Below are positions 1 to 10,000 of a stretch of 64,000 bases of DNA, in pieces; position 1 is the stretch's first letter; the number at the start of each line of letters is the position of its first letter. The notes under the pieces are model-generated. The model was not told the DNA's origin. It saw only the letters and a list, made by a program, of their open reading frames with translations, and made no database searches. A program made the translations under genes and the position numbers. Location: NCBI RefSeq assembly GCF_007995065.1, contig NZ_VOQR01000001.1:1925001-1989000 (forward strand), written 5' to 3'. The DNA comes from Sphingomonas ginsenosidivorax. Lineage in GTDB: Bacteria; Pseudomonadota; Alphaproteobacteria; Sphingomonadales; Sphingomonadaceae.

Positions 1-615
1 CGCAGTCGCGGCGGCTTCGAGCACGTCGCCGACATCGTCCAGCGCGGCGAGCAGCGCCGCATCCTGGCTCCACTCCGCAATCAGATGCGTCAGCGCGACC
101 AGCGTGCAGACGAAGCTCTTGGTCGCGGCAACGCTGGTTTCCGCACCGGCATGCACCGGGATGACGATCTGCGCGCGCTCGGCGAGCGGCGACGCGGCGT
201 CGTTGACGATCGCGACCACCACCGCGCCCTGCGCGCGCGCATCGTCCGCCGCGGCGAGCAGATCGGGGCTGCGACCCGATTGCGAGATCGCGATCAGCGG
301 TACGCCGCGAAACGCCGGCGAGGTCTTGTGGTACAGCGACCCGATCGACGGCGCATGGCTGAGCGTCGGGACGCCGCCATGCGTCTCGAGCAGGAATTTC
401 GCGAACGCCGCCGCCTGGTCAGAGCTGCCCCGCGCCAGCGTCGCCGCGAACGGGGGCGCCAACGCGCGCAACTGCCGCCCGGCATCGCGGACCAGATCGG
501 CGTTCAGCCGCAGCTGCTCGACGCAGCGCTGCGGCGCCTCCCGCGCCTCGCGCGCCATCAGCGTTTCGGGACGGGACGGCGGGATGGAGGCGGGTTCGGG
601 CGACAGCAGGCTCAT
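1..615 (-). CDS. SIS-domain aminosugar-phosphate deaminase/isomerase (NagB-II/AgaS type), 3' end beyond window
   Basis: The first 205 residues are visible; the stop lies beyond position 1. The protein starts MSLLSPEP at an ATG at 615. It contains the SIS phosphosugar-binding signatures LARGSSDQAAAF (about residues 63-74) and ISQSGRSPDLL (about 110-120), as in GlmS isomerase domains and NagB-II deaminases. Family members are about 340 residues and convert glucosamine-6-phosphate or a related aminosugar phosphate in the cytoplasm. There is no N-terminal glutaminase domain, so this is not GlmS itself. It is divergent from a TBDR gene, and the intergenic region carries ATACCA half-sites that may bind the GntR regulator encoded at 6185. 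The exact substrate is inferred from the murQ neighbourhood. Confidence 0.85.
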   Translation of the reverse strand, partial: MSLLSPEPASIPPSRPETLMAREAREAPQRCVEQLRLNADLVRDAGRQLRALAPPFAATLARGSSDQAAAFAKFLLETHGGVPTLSHAPSIGSLYHKTSPAFRGVPLIAISQSGRSPDLLAAADDARAQGAVVVAIVNDAASPLAERAQIVIPVHAGAETSVAATKSFVCTLVALTHLIAEWSQDAALLAALDDVGDVLEAAATA

Positions 616-626
616 ACCGCAGATAG

Positions 627-728
627 ATACCAGTTGTTCCATACAGGCAAGTGGCATTTGACGAGTACGAAACTTCCCCCGCCTTCCTCGCCCGATCGGG
701 CCAAGATAAAATACCATTCATAATACCA
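627..728. promoter_or_regulatory. Divergent promoter region with ATACCA half-sites (candidate GntR/NagR-type operators)
   Basis: ATACCA occurs at 627-632, 711-716 and 723-728. The last two form a direct repeat with a 12-bp period (ATACCATTCATAATACCA). The complement, TGGTAT, resembles half-sites reported for NagR/YvoA-type GntR regulators of amino-sugar genes. A GntR/UTRA regulator is encoded at 6185-6919 in the same locus. The assignment is by motif and context only. Confidence 0.4.
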
Positions 729-837
729 CATCTTTACAGCTCGAAGACAGGTATGCATAACGATCCGCAGTCCGACGGCGCGTCGCTACATGACGATCGC
801 GCCGAATCGGGGAAATGAAAGCAATAGGGGACACGCA

Positions 838-3600
838 ATGGTGAAGTCATATCGGCACGGTGCGGCCATGGCAGTGCTTGCCTTCGCCATGACGCAGGCT
901 TCGGGCACGGCCCTAGCGCAGGCGGCGCCCGCCCCCCAGGACGCGTCGACCCCGCAGGACTCCACCGCGCAGGCGAATCCCGACGCGGGCGAAGACATCG
1001 TCGTCACCGGCACGCGCATCCCCGTCCCCGGCCTCACCTCCAGCAGCCCGGTCGCCTCGGTCGGCGAACAGCAGATCAAGCTGCAGTCCGCGCTCACCAT
1101 CGAGGATTTCTCGACCAAGATCCCGCAGCTCTCGGGCGGCGTCCGCCAGGGATCGCAGGGTAGCGACGCGTTCGGCGCGCAGGTGCTCGAACTCCGCAAC
1201 TTCGGCCAGAGCCGGTCGCTGGTGCTCATTGACGGCACCCGCGCGGCGCCGTTCAGCTTCCGCAACTCGGTCGACGTCAACGCCATCCCCGCCTCGCTGA
1301 TCAAGCGCGTCGACGTGCTGACCGGCGGCGCCGCCGCGGTCTACGGCGCGGACGCGGTCGCCGGCGTCGTCAACTTCATCCTGAACGATGATTACGAGGG
1401 CATTCGCGGCACCGCGACCAGCCGCCTGTCGACCAACGGCGGCGCGCAATATGGCGGTTCGCTGATGCTCGGCACCACGCTCGGCGATCGCGGCAACGTC
1501 GTCGTCGCGGCGGACTATACGCAGCGCGACGGCATCCGTGCCGGCCAGCGCGACTGGGCGGCGACGCCGAACCAGACCATTCCCAGCATCGGCGGCGTGT
1601 TCACCGACGTCGCGAGCGGGCGCCGCTTCGGCTATACCGACGACGGCGCGTTCACGACCAACCCGTCGGCGACCTCGAACGTCTCGGCCAGCTATCCGCT
1701 GATCTCGCCGCTCAAGCGGATCAACGTCGCGGCCTTGTTCAAGTACGAGATCACCCCGCAGATCGAATATTACGGCCGCGCGATGTACACCAACACGCGC
1801 ACCGAAGAGACCGGCACCCCCGGCGCCACCCCCGCCTCGGTCAGCCGCGTCGTGTCGATCAGCCAGACCAACCCGTTCCTGACCGACGCGATCCGCAACC
1901 AGCTGACCTTCGTCGGCGGCGCTGCGCAGGTGAACGTGTCGCGTTCGCTCGCCGAGCTCGGGCTCGTCACCTATGAGACCGAACGCAACACGCTGCAGTT
2001 CCAGTCGGGGCTGCGCGGGCCGCTGACCGATGCGACGCGCTGGACCGTCTACGCGCAATATGGCCGCTCGACCGAGAACTCGCTGATCCGCGGCGACGGC
2101 CTGGTCAACAACGCGGCTGGCGCGAACAATTTCGCGTCGATCGTCAACACCGTGAACATCTTCGGCCCCCGCCAGCCGGGCCTCGGGGGCGCGCTCGGTA
2201 CCACGCTCAACGGCTTCAACCGCAAGCGCGACCAGTTCGTGACCGCCGCGACGATCAGCGGCACGTCGGCGGACCTGTTCTCGCTCCCCGCGGGCCCGAT
2301 CGGCTTTGCCGCGGGCGTCGAATATCGCCGCGAGACCGCGAGCATCGACCAGGACAGCGCGCTGCTCAGCGGCAACTCCTACCGCCAGGGCGTGCAGGCC
2401 GCGTATAGCGGGTCGTTCGACGTCGCCGAACTGTACGGCGAAATGCTGGTGCCGCTAATCCACGACACCCCGCTGATCCGCAAGCTCGACATCGGCGGCG
2501 CGTATCGCCTGTCCGACTACAATCTGTTCGGCACGCACGGCACCTGGAAGGTCGAGGCGAACTGGGAGGTCGACCGCAACCTGCGCGCGCGCGGCACCTA
2601 TCAGCGCGTGCTGCGCACCCCGAACTTCGGCGAATTCGCCGCCAGCACCTCGTCGCTGCCGTTCAACAACCTCGTCACCGTCGACCGCCTCAAGCCGCGC
2701 TACGGCGGCGATCCGTGCGTGCTCGGCACCGGCGACGCCGCACAGTGCGCTCGCTTCGGCGCGCCGGCCGCGGGGTCGACCAACTCCAACGCCCCCGGTT
2801 ACCTGACCGGCAATTATTTCTACGGCGGCAACCCGGATATCCAGCCCGAGACCGGCTACACCACGACCGCGGGCGTGGTCCTGACGCCGACTTTCCTTCC
2901 CGGTCTCAACGTGACCGTCGACTGGTACGAGCTCGACCTGCGCGGCGCGGTCGGCGTGATCCAGCCGATCGCGGCGATCACCAGCTGCTACGTCACCAAT
3001 CCGACCGCGGGCAATCCGCTGTGTGGGCTCGTGACGCGCAACGCGAACGGCAGCTTCAAGGACGCGTTCGTCAACAACCAGAACCTCGGGCGCCTGCTGC
3101 AGCGCGGGCTCGACATCACCGCCAGCTACACGCTGCGGGCCGATTGGCTGCCGGGCAAGGGCCTGCGCGCCAGCTACCAGGGCAACGTCGTCACCTCCTA
3201 CGTGATCCAGGCCAATTCGACCGTCGCGGGCATCCAGTGCAAGGGCACGTTCGGCGCGACCTGCTCCAGCGACGGCACGACCCTGGTCCAGCCCGCCTAT
3301 CGCCACACCGCGGGCCTCGGCTGGCTGATCGATGGCGGCGTGATCCAGTTCGACTGGCAGCGCATCGGCAAGGTGAAATCGAGCGCAACGGGCTCGACCG
3401 AGACGTTGTCGGCGCAGAACACCTTCGACCTGTCGGCTTCGCACGACTTCACCGACGTGATCACGATGAGCGCGGGCGTCTACAACATGTTCGACAAGAA
3501 GCCCCCGCGGGTCTCGTCGGGCGGCGTGTTCAACACCTTCCCCGACACCTACGACATCCTGGGCCGCACGATCGGCTTCTCGCTGACCGCGCATATGTAA
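838..3600 (+). CDS. TonB-dependent outer-membrane receptor (amino-sugar/muropeptide locus)
   Basis: A 920-residue receptor with a signal peptide ending near ALAQAAP, a TonB-box-like EDIVVTGTRI segment, a plug domain (VLIDGTRAAP, DVLTGGAAAVYGADAVAGVVNF) and a long beta-barrel ending in FSLTAHM. The ATG at 838 is preferred over an in-frame ATG at 790 because AGGGGAC lies just upstream and the signal peptide starts there. TBDRs carry substrates across the outer membrane using TonB-ExbBD energy. It is divergent from the SIS-domain gene and upstream of the symporter and murQ, so N-acetylglucosamine, MurNAc or chito/muro-oligomers are the likely cargo. That cargo is inferred, not visible in the protein. 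Confidence 0.93.
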   Translation: MVKSYRHGAAMAVLAFAMTQASGTALAQAAPAPQDASTPQDSTAQANPDAGEDIVVTGTRIPVPGLTSSSPVASVGEQQIKLQSALTIEDFSTKIPQLSGGVRQGSQGSDAFGAQVLELRNFGQSRSLVLIDGTRAAPFSFRNSVDVNAIPASLIKRVDVLTGGAAAVYGADAVAGVVNFILNDDYEGIRGTATSRLSTNGGAQYGGSLMLGTTLGDRGNVVVAADYTQRDGIRAGQRDWAATPNQTIPSIGGVFTDVASGRRFGYTDDGAFTTNPSATSNVSASYPLISPLKRINVAALFKYEITPQIEYYGRAMYTNTRTEETGTPGATPASVSRVVSISQTNPFLTDAIRNQLTFVGGAAQVNVSRSLAELGLVTYETERNTLQFQSGLRGPLTDATRWTVYAQYGRSTENSLIRGDGLVNNAAGANNFASIVNTVNIFGPRQPGLGGALGTTLNGFNRKRDQFVTAATISGTSADLFSLPAGPIGFAAGVEYRRETASIDQDSALLSGNSYRQGVQAAYSGSFDVAELYGEMLVPLIHDTPLIRKLDIGGAYRLSDYNLFGTHGTWKVEANWEVDRNLRARGTYQRVLRTPNFGEFAASTSSLPFNNLVTVDRLKPRYGGDPCVLGTGDAAQCARFGAPAAGSTNSNAPGYLTGNYFYGGNPDIQPETGYTTTAGVVLTPTFLPGLNVTVDWYELDLRGAVGVIQPIAAITSCYVTNPTAGNPLCGLVTRNANGSFKDAFVNNQNLGRLLQRGLDITASYTLRADWLPGKGLRASYQGNVVTSYVIQANSTVAGIQCKGTFGATCSSDGTTLVQPAYRHTAGLGWLIDGGVIQFDWQRIGKVKSSATGSTETLSAQNTFDLSASHDFTDVITMSAGVYNMFDKKPPRVSSGGVFNTFPDTYDILGRTIGFSLTAHM

Positions 3601-3611
3601 CGCCGCCCCTC

Positions 3612-3695
3612 CGTCATCCCGGGCTCGTCCCGGGATCCAGGGCCACGAACGCCACCGCGTGTGGCTCTGGGTCCTGACGTTCGTCAGGACGACGG
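3612..3695. repeat. REP-like palindromic intergenic repeat
   Basis: An imperfect inverted repeat fills the gap between the TBDR and the symporter. Outer CGTC/GACG arms enclose CCAGGGCCAC and its near-complement GTGGCTCTGG, and both ends carry smaller hairpins (CCCGGGCTCGTCCCGGG and GTCCTGACGTTCGTCAGGAC). The architecture is that of dispersed palindromic elements common in alphaproteobacterial genomes. It could terminate or attenuate transcription between the receptor and the downstream genes. Confidence 0.6.
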
Positions 3696-3744
3696 CTGAT
3701 TAGCTGATGTCCCTTCCCCGTCTCCACCGCCGGAGTTCCCTTCG

Positions 3745-5295
3745 ATGATGCTGCCATTCTCGACGGCCGACTGGCTGGTGATCGGTGCCTATCTCCTTCT
3801 GCTCGTCGCCGGCGGCTGGATCTTCACGCCGCGCAAGACCGCGTCGGCGCACGACTATTTCCTCGCCGGCGGCAACGTCCCCGCCTGGCTCGCCGCGATC
3901 TCGGTACTGTCCGCGACACAGTCCGCCGCGACCTTCCTCGGCGGTCCCGACTATGGCTATCATGGCGACCTCACCTATCTCAGCGGCAATATCGGCGGGC
4001 TGATCGGCGCGATCTTCGTCGCGCGCGTGATGATCCCGCGCTTCTACGCGATCAACGCGACGACAGCCTATGAACTGCTGACGCTGCGCTTCAGCGAGAA
4101 GGCGACGCGCTGGGCCGGCGGCATGTTCCTCGTCGGTCGCGTGTTCGCCGGCGGCGCGCGCGTCTATCTCGCCGCGATCGCGCTGGCGATGGTCATCACC
4201 GGCAGCGTCGACGCGCAGGGCATCGTCATCGCGGCGGCCATCCTGATCGTGGCGAGCGTCTTGTTCACCTTCGTCGGCGGGCTGAAGTCGGTACTGTGGA
4301 ACGACCTGATCCAGTTCGTCGTCTATCTCGGCTCGGCGATCGCGGTGCTGGTGTTCCTGCGGATGTCGATCCCGGCCTCGAACGGCGAGATCATCCAGGC
4401 GCTCTCGAACGCGCCGGAGGGCATGAACAAGCTGCGCCTGTTCGACTTCTCGTTCGACCTGTCGCGGCCCTTCTCGATGCTCGCGATCATCACGGGCCTG
4501 GCGCTGCTCTACATCGCCAACGCCGGCATGGACCAGGACACCACGCAGCGCCTGTTGTCGTGCAAGGACGCGAAGACCGGCGCGCGCAGCCTCTATCTGT
4601 CGGTGTTCGCGACCGTGCCCGTGGTCGGCATGTTCATCGTCATCGGGCTGATGCTCTACATCTTCTACGACCGCCCCGATTTGATGGGCGGCACCAGTGC
4701 GGTCGCAGGCAACCAGTTCGGTGGCGAGAAGATCAGCATCTTCATGCACTACATTCTGACCCAGCTGCCGGGGGGCTTACGCGGACTGGTGACGATCGGG
4801 ATCTGCGCCGCCGCGGTCGCGACCACCAATTCGGCGCTGAACGCGATGTCGTCGGTGCTCGTGCAGGATTTCTACCGCCCCTGGCGCGACCGTCGCGGCC
4901 CCGTCGACGAGCATCATTTCGTCCAGGCGGGGCGTGCCGGCATGGGCGTGATCGGCGTCGCGATGTTCGTGATGGCGGTGGTCTCCTTCTACTGGCAGCG
5001 CTACAGCGACATGGGTCTGCTGGAGTTCGCGCTGCAGGTCATGATCTTCACCTATGCCGGCATCTTGGGCGTCTATTTCACCGCGCTGTTCACGCGGCGC
5101 GGGACCACAGGCTCGGTGATCGCCGCGCTGCTGATCGGCTTCGTGGTGATCGTTCTGCTGCAGCCCGGAATCGCGCGCGCGATCGGGCTGCCCGCGCTGC
5201 TGACCGGCCTCGCCTTCCCCTTCCAGCTCTGCATCGGAACGCTGGTCGCGTTCCTGGTCTGCGCTGCACCGGCCCCCAGACAGGGATCACGATGA
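3745..5295 (+). CDS. Sodium:solute symporter (SSS family)
   Basis: A 516-residue integral membrane protein with about 13-14 hydrophobic segments. SSS-type features include DYFLAGGNVPAWLAAIS near residues 33-49, followed by SATQSAATFLGGP, and GLKSVLWNDLIQ near residue 180. Family members couple sodium entry to uptake of sugars, amino acids or similar solutes across the inner membrane. The stop overlaps the murQ start by 4 bp (ATGA), so the two are translationally coupled. Uptake of an amino sugar such as MurNAc or GlcNAc is therefore the favoured role, though no residue seen here proves the substrate. The start is the first of two adjacent ATGs; the Shine-Dalgarno sequence is weak. Confidence 0.9.
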   Translation: MMLPFSTADWLVIGAYLLLLVAGGWIFTPRKTASAHDYFLAGGNVPAWLAAISVLSATQSAATFLGGPDYGYHGDLTYLSGNIGGLIGAIFVARVMIPRFYAINATTAYELLTLRFSEKATRWAGGMFLVGRVFAGGARVYLAAIALAMVITGSVDAQGIVIAAAILIVASVLFTFVGGLKSVLWNDLIQFVVYLGSAIAVLVFLRMSIPASNGEIIQALSNAPEGMNKLRLFDFSFDLSRPFSMLAIITGLALLYIANAGMDQDTTQRLLSCKDAKTGARSLYLSVFATVPVVGMFIVIGLMLYIFYDRPDLMGGTSAVAGNQFGGEKISIFMHYILTQLPGGLRGLVTIGICAAAVATTNSALNAMSSVLVQDFYRPWRDRRGPVDEHHFVQAGRAGMGVIGVAMFVMAVVSFYWQRYSDMGLLEFALQVMIFTYAGILGVYFTALFTRRGTTGSVIAALLIGFVVIVLLQPGIARAIGLPALLTGLAFPFQLCIGTLVAFLVCAAPAPRQGSR

Positions 5296-6188
5296 TGACG
5301 AATACCGAAACGCTCGACCCCCGCTATCTCGACCTCGACCTATGGCCGACCGAACTGGCGGTCCAGGCGATGCTCGAGGGGCAGTTGGCGGCGATCGCCG
5401 CGATCCAGTCGCAGACGGTCGCGGTCGCGTGCGCCGCCGACGCCGCCGCGGACCGGCTCGGCGACACCGGGCGGCTGATCTTCGTCGGCGCGGGCACCTC
5501 GGGCCGCCTCGCGGTCCAGGACGGCACCGAGCTCCACCCGACCTTCGGCTGGCCGATGGAGCGCATGGTGTTCCTGATGGCGGGCGGCGTCAGCGCGCTG
5601 ACCGAAGCCTATGAAGGCGCCGAGGATGATGTCGACGCCGCGCGATCGGACATCGATGCCTGCGGCATCGGCGCGTCCGACGTCGTGATCGGTGTCGCCG
5701 CCAGCGGCCGCACCCCCTTCACCGTCGCCGCGATCGAGCGCGCGCGCGCCGCCGGCGCGCTGACGATCGGTATCGCCAACAACCCCGCGACGCTGCTCGT
5801 CGATCGCGCCGAACACGCCGTGGTCGCCGCGACCGGCAGCGAGGTGCTCGCCGGATCGACCCGGATGAAGGCCGGCACCGCGCAGAAGGCGGTGCTCAAC
5901 CTGCTGTCGACCGCGATCATGCTGCGATTGGGGCTGGTCTACCGCGGCCGCATGGTCGCGATGCGCATCTCCAACGCGAAGCTCTTGCAACGCGGTCGCC
6001 GCATGGTTCAGGATATCGCAGGGGTGGATGCGGACATGGCGACACAGGCGCTGGAAGCGGCGGACAACGACATTCGGCTCGGCGTCGTCATCGCGCTCGG
6101 CGTGCCGGCGGACCGGGCCGCGACGTTGCTCGCCGAACAGGGCGGCAACCTGCGCGCCGTGATGCAGGGTCTCGCCGCGCGATCATGA
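5292..6188 (+). CDS. murQ: N-acetylmuramic acid 6-phosphate etherase MurQ
   Basis: A 298-residue SIS-domain lyase with the MurQ signature GAGTSGRLAVQD (about residues 65-76), followed by the ELHPTFGWP segment and a second motif GVAASGRTPFT. MurQ removes the D-lactyl ether of MurNAc-6-phosphate to give GlcNAc-6-phosphate, a cytoplasmic step in cell-wall recycling. Length matches the family (about 300 residues). It overlaps the symporter upstream and the GntR gene downstream by 4 bp each, forming a compact operon. No AnmK- or MurK-type kinase is visible in the window, so the MurNAc-6-phosphate supply must be encoded elsewhere or delivered otherwise. Confidence 0.93.
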   Translation: MMTNTETLDPRYLDLDLWPTELAVQAMLEGQLAAIAAIQSQTVAVACAADAAADRLGDTGRLIFVGAGTSGRLAVQDGTELHPTFGWPMERMVFLMAGGVSALTEAYEGAEDDVDAARSDIDACGIGASDVVIGVAASGRTPFTVAAIERARAAGALTIGIANNPATLLVDRAEHAVVAATGSEVLAGSTRMKAGTAQKAVLNLLSTAIMLRLGLVYRGRMVAMRISNAKLLQRGRRMVQDIAGVDADMATQALEAADNDIRLGVVIALGVPADRAATLLAEQGGNLRAVMQGLAARS

Positions 6189-6919
6189 CAACGCTCGACC
6201 TCGACTGGACGCGGAACGGCGAAGGCACGCCGCTGTACATGCAGCTCGCGCGCAGCCTGCGCGATCATATCAGCGGCGGCGGCATCGGTCCGGGCGGCGC
6301 GCTGCCGTCGGAGCGCGACCTGAGCGAGCTTGCCGGCCTCTCGCGCGTCACCGTGCGCAAGGGCATCAAGCAGCTGATCGACGAAGGCGTGCTGATCCGC
6401 AAACAGGGGTCCGGCACCTACGTCGCGCGCCGGATCGAGGCGCCCGGCACCAAGCTCAGCAGCTTCAGCGACGATACGCGGTCGCGCGGCGAGGATCCCG
6501 GCGTGGTCTGGATCTACCGCTCCTACGCGCTACCGACCGAGGAGGAAGCAACCGCGCTCGGCGTCGCGGCGAGTGCGCGCGTCGCGCGGCTCGGCCGCGT
6601 CCGCCTGGCGGGCGGCGAGCCGCTCGCGATCGAGCATGCGGTGATCCCCGCGGCCTTCATGCCCGATCTCGAAGGACTGGGGGATTCGCTCTACCAGGCG
6701 CTCGACGCACACGGCTTTCGCCCGACCTCGGGCACGCAGCGCGTCCGCGCCTCGCTCGCGACCCCGACCGAGGCCGGAATCCTGTGCGTCCAGGAGAATT
6801 CCGAAGTGCTCCGGATCGACCGCCGGACCCGCATTCCCGACGGCCGGATCGTCGAGTTCACTCGCTCGGTCTATCGCGGCGACCGCTACGAATTCGTCAC
6901 CGAACTGGACGTGGTTTGA
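6185..6919 (+). CDS. GntR-family regulator with UTRA domain (NagR/NagQ-like)
   Basis: A 244-residue HutC-subfamily GntR regulator. The N-terminal winged helix (PLYMQLARSLRDHI, GALPSERDLSELAGLSRVTV, KQGSGTYVA; residues 17-82) is followed by a UTRA ligand-binding domain (LGRVRLAGGEPLAIEHAVIP, residues about 138-157, to the C-terminus). UTRA domains of this group sense phosphorylated sugars such as GlcN-6-P or GlcNAc-6-P. The start codon overlaps the murQ stop (ATGA). It most likely represses the amino-sugar genes of this locus through the ATACCA half-sites between the first two genes; that link is inferred. Confidence 0.9.
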   Translation: MTTLDLDWTRNGEGTPLYMQLARSLRDHISGGGIGPGGALPSERDLSELAGLSRVTVRKGIKQLIDEGVLIRKQGSGTYVARRIEAPGTKLSSFSDDTRSRGEDPGVVWIYRSYALPTEEEATALGVAASARVARLGRVRLAGGEPLAIEHAVIPAAFMPDLEGLGDSLYQALDAHGFRPTSGTQRVRASLATPTEAGILCVQENSEVLRIDRRTRIPDGRIVEFTRSVYRGDRYEFVTELDVV

Positions 6920-6927
6920 ACATCAAC

Positions 6928-7050
6928 TCCTCCCCCGCCAGGGGGAGGTGGCAGGCGTCAGCCTGACGGAGGGGGCGGAAACGATAACGTCCGTTCCGTG
7001 TCCGCCCCCTCCGTCACCTTCGGTACCACCTCCCCCTTGCGGGGGAGGAT
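6928..7050. repeat. Large inverted repeat, probable bidirectional terminator
   Basis: Between the convergent GntR and TBDR genes lies a long inverted repeat. TGACGGAGGGGGCGGA (6964-6979) pairs perfectly with 7001-7016. Outer arms are hairpins of the type CTCCCCC...GGGGGAG on both flanks. The structure has the layout of a GC-rich dispersed palindromic element. Lying between convergent genes, it may end transcription from both sides. Confidence 0.65.
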
Positions 7051-7063
7051 CGAAGGACGCCTC

Positions 7064-10000
7064 CTACCGCATCTCCATCCGGATCCCGACGCGGAACGCG
7101 CGGCCCAGAAGGTCCGAATAGGTGCTGTTCGCCGCCAGCCCGGTCTCGGGCACCAGCAACGGCCAGCGATCGAACACGTTCGTGACGTTGAGGAACAGCT
7201 GCGCATCCGCCCCGCCCATGTCGATCTTCGCGGTCAGGTTGAGATCGGCGTAGAACAGCCCCGACACGTGATTGACGTCATAGGTCGGGAACTGCGTCGT
7301 CGAGACCGGGCAGCCGGTCTGGCATTCGATGCCGTTGCCGACATATTTGCCCGAGCTCACGCCGCGGCCGACGCCGGTGATCGAGAAGTCGGGCGTGTCG
7401 TAGGTCAGGCTACCACGATAGATCCATTTCGGCGTACTCGCCTGCCCGCCGTTCACGCCGACCGAGTTGAGCACCACCGTGCTCGGAACGCCGCTGTTGA
7501 ACAGGTTGTCGATGTAGCGGGTCGCGGTCCCGCGCAGCGTGATCGCGCCCTCGCTGTCGCCGAACAGCTTGTCGAGCGGCAGACGGTACGACCCGTCGAT
7601 GTCGACGCCGCGGACCAGCTGGCTGGCGGCGTTGAATGGCTGGCTGCGGAACAGGAGATAGGGCTGGCCCGGCGACGACCGCGCCGGATCCGCGCTATAG
7701 GCGTCGCAGAACTGCTGCTGGCCCTGGAAGCACAGGTTGATGATGTCCTGCGCGCCGAACGTGCTGATCGCGTCCTTCACGTCGATGCGGAAGTAATCGA
7801 CCGACAGGTTGAACCCGGGCAGGAAGCGCGGCGCGACGACGACACCGGCGTTCCACGAATCCGATTTCTCGGGACGCAAATTGAGGTTGCCGGTGACCGT
7901 CGCCGAATAGCTGTAGGTCGCCGGGCCGTTCGCGCCGTTGTTGGTGAAGGCGGGGTTGCGCACCGAATCGCTGTTCGCCGATCCCGCGGCGAACAGTTCG
8001 TTGAGGTTCGGCGCGCGGATGTCGCGCGACCGCGTGACGCGGAAGCGGATATCCTCGATCGGCTGCCAGGTCGCACCCGCCTTCCACGTCGTCACATAGC
8101 CCGCGGTCGAATAGCGCGTCGCACGCGCGGCGCCGTTGAACTCGATCCCCAGTCCCAGCGGCACGACGGTCTCGAGATAGGCTTCCTTGACGTTGTAGCT
8201 GCCGTTGGTCGGCAGATAGTTGCCGACCGACCAGCGGTTGGTCGTCGCTGGCCGGCCGCTCGCATCGAGCACCGACAGCGGCTGGAACTCGGCGGGCACG
8301 AAGCCGCTGATCTTTTCCTTGCGATATTCGGCGCCCATCGCGACGCTGACGTCGCCCGCCCAGGTCCGGAACGGAGTCACCGACAGGTTGAACGCGGCGT
8401 TATACTGTTCGACCACCTCGTCGCGGTACGGGTTGCCCAGCACGTACGAGAATGCCGCCGGGTTCGCGACGCCGATGCCGAGCCGGTTCAGCGGGACGCA
8501 ACCCGGGTCGTTGTTGGTCGTGCTGGCATCGACGTTGATCAGGCACTGGATCGAGCCCGGGGCATAGCCGCCGGTGTTGCCGGCCGGGGCGAACACCGCG
8601 GCGGTCGCGTTGTTCATCCTGGTGATGTTCATCACGTTGCGCAGCTGCTCGCGCAGCTTGGCGCGACCATATTGGCCGTAGATCTCCCAGGTCGCGTTCT
8701 TGCCGAACACCTCGCCCGTGCCCTCGGCGCCGAGTGCATAACGCTGCACCTCGCGCTTGTTGTCGACCGCGCGGAACGGCAGGTCGGCGGCGGTGCTGGC
8801 GATCGTCACGCTGGTGATGCCGGCAAGCTGCGCGCGCCCCAGCGTGTTGTAGAGATACGCGTTGCAGGTGAGCGGCGCAGCGGCCGCGGTCGCCGCGGTG
8901 CCGCAACCGGTGGCGGACAGCGACACGCCGGTCGCCAGGTTCGGCCCCGCGTTGAAGAACACGTGCTGCTTGTTGTACGCACCCTCGGCGAACAGCTCGA
9001 TGCCGTTGGCGACCTCGTAGCTGGCGCGACCGTACACGCCGTGACGATCGTCCTCGGGGTCCAGCCCGATGCGACGGCCCGAATCATTGACCCGCCAGTC
9101 GCCGCCCTGCGTCAACGACGGCGCGGTCGCGCCGGTCGGCGACGGGAAGGTCAGCGCACCGTACTGGTACTGCTGCACCGCGCCGTTCTGGCCGAAATAC
9201 AGCCCACGCAGGCGGTTCGCGGGCCCCCCCGCGGACGCCGTGATCAGGCCGCCCGGGGTGGAGTTGGCCGCGCCGACCTGCTTGCGGATCAGGAACTGCG
9301 GGACGCCCGAATTGGTCGTCGCGTCATAAGCCGGGTTCTGGATGCGGACGTATCCGGTCGCGTTCCAGTCGCGGTCGACCTTGAAGATGCCGTCGCGGTG
9401 CGCGACTTCGCCCGACAACAGGATATGCCCGCGGTCATCGCTGCCGAAGGCGAAGCCGCCCGCGACGCTCATCGAGTAATTCCCGCCGTCGCCCTTGTCG
9501 GTGATGCCGCTGTCGACGCTGACCTTGAAGCCCTTGTACTTCTTGTCGAGCACGAAGTTGACGGCGCCCGCGACCGCGTCGGAGCCGTAGGCTGCCGAGG
9601 CCCCGCCCGTGACGACCTCGACGCTCTTCACCAGCTGCTGGGGGATGGTGTTGACGTCGACCAACCCGGTGATCGTCGACCCGACCGAGCGGCGCCCATC
9701 GAGCAGCACCAGCGTGCGCGTCTCGCCCAGGTTGCGCAGGTTGAGCGCGTTGATGCCCGCCTGCCCGCTCGACAGGTTGAGGCGCGAATTGGCAGGGCGC
9801 GTCGACCCGGCGAGCGCGGGCATCTGGTTGACGAAATCGGCGATGTTGTTCGAGGGCGACGAGTTCAGGATCTGCTCCTGCGTCAGCACCATCACCGGGG
9901 TCGGCGCCTGGAACCCGTCACGCGCGACGCGCGATCCGGTCACCAGGATCTCGGCATTGCTGTCGGCGTCCGCAGTCTTGGCGGATTCGGTCTCGGTCTG

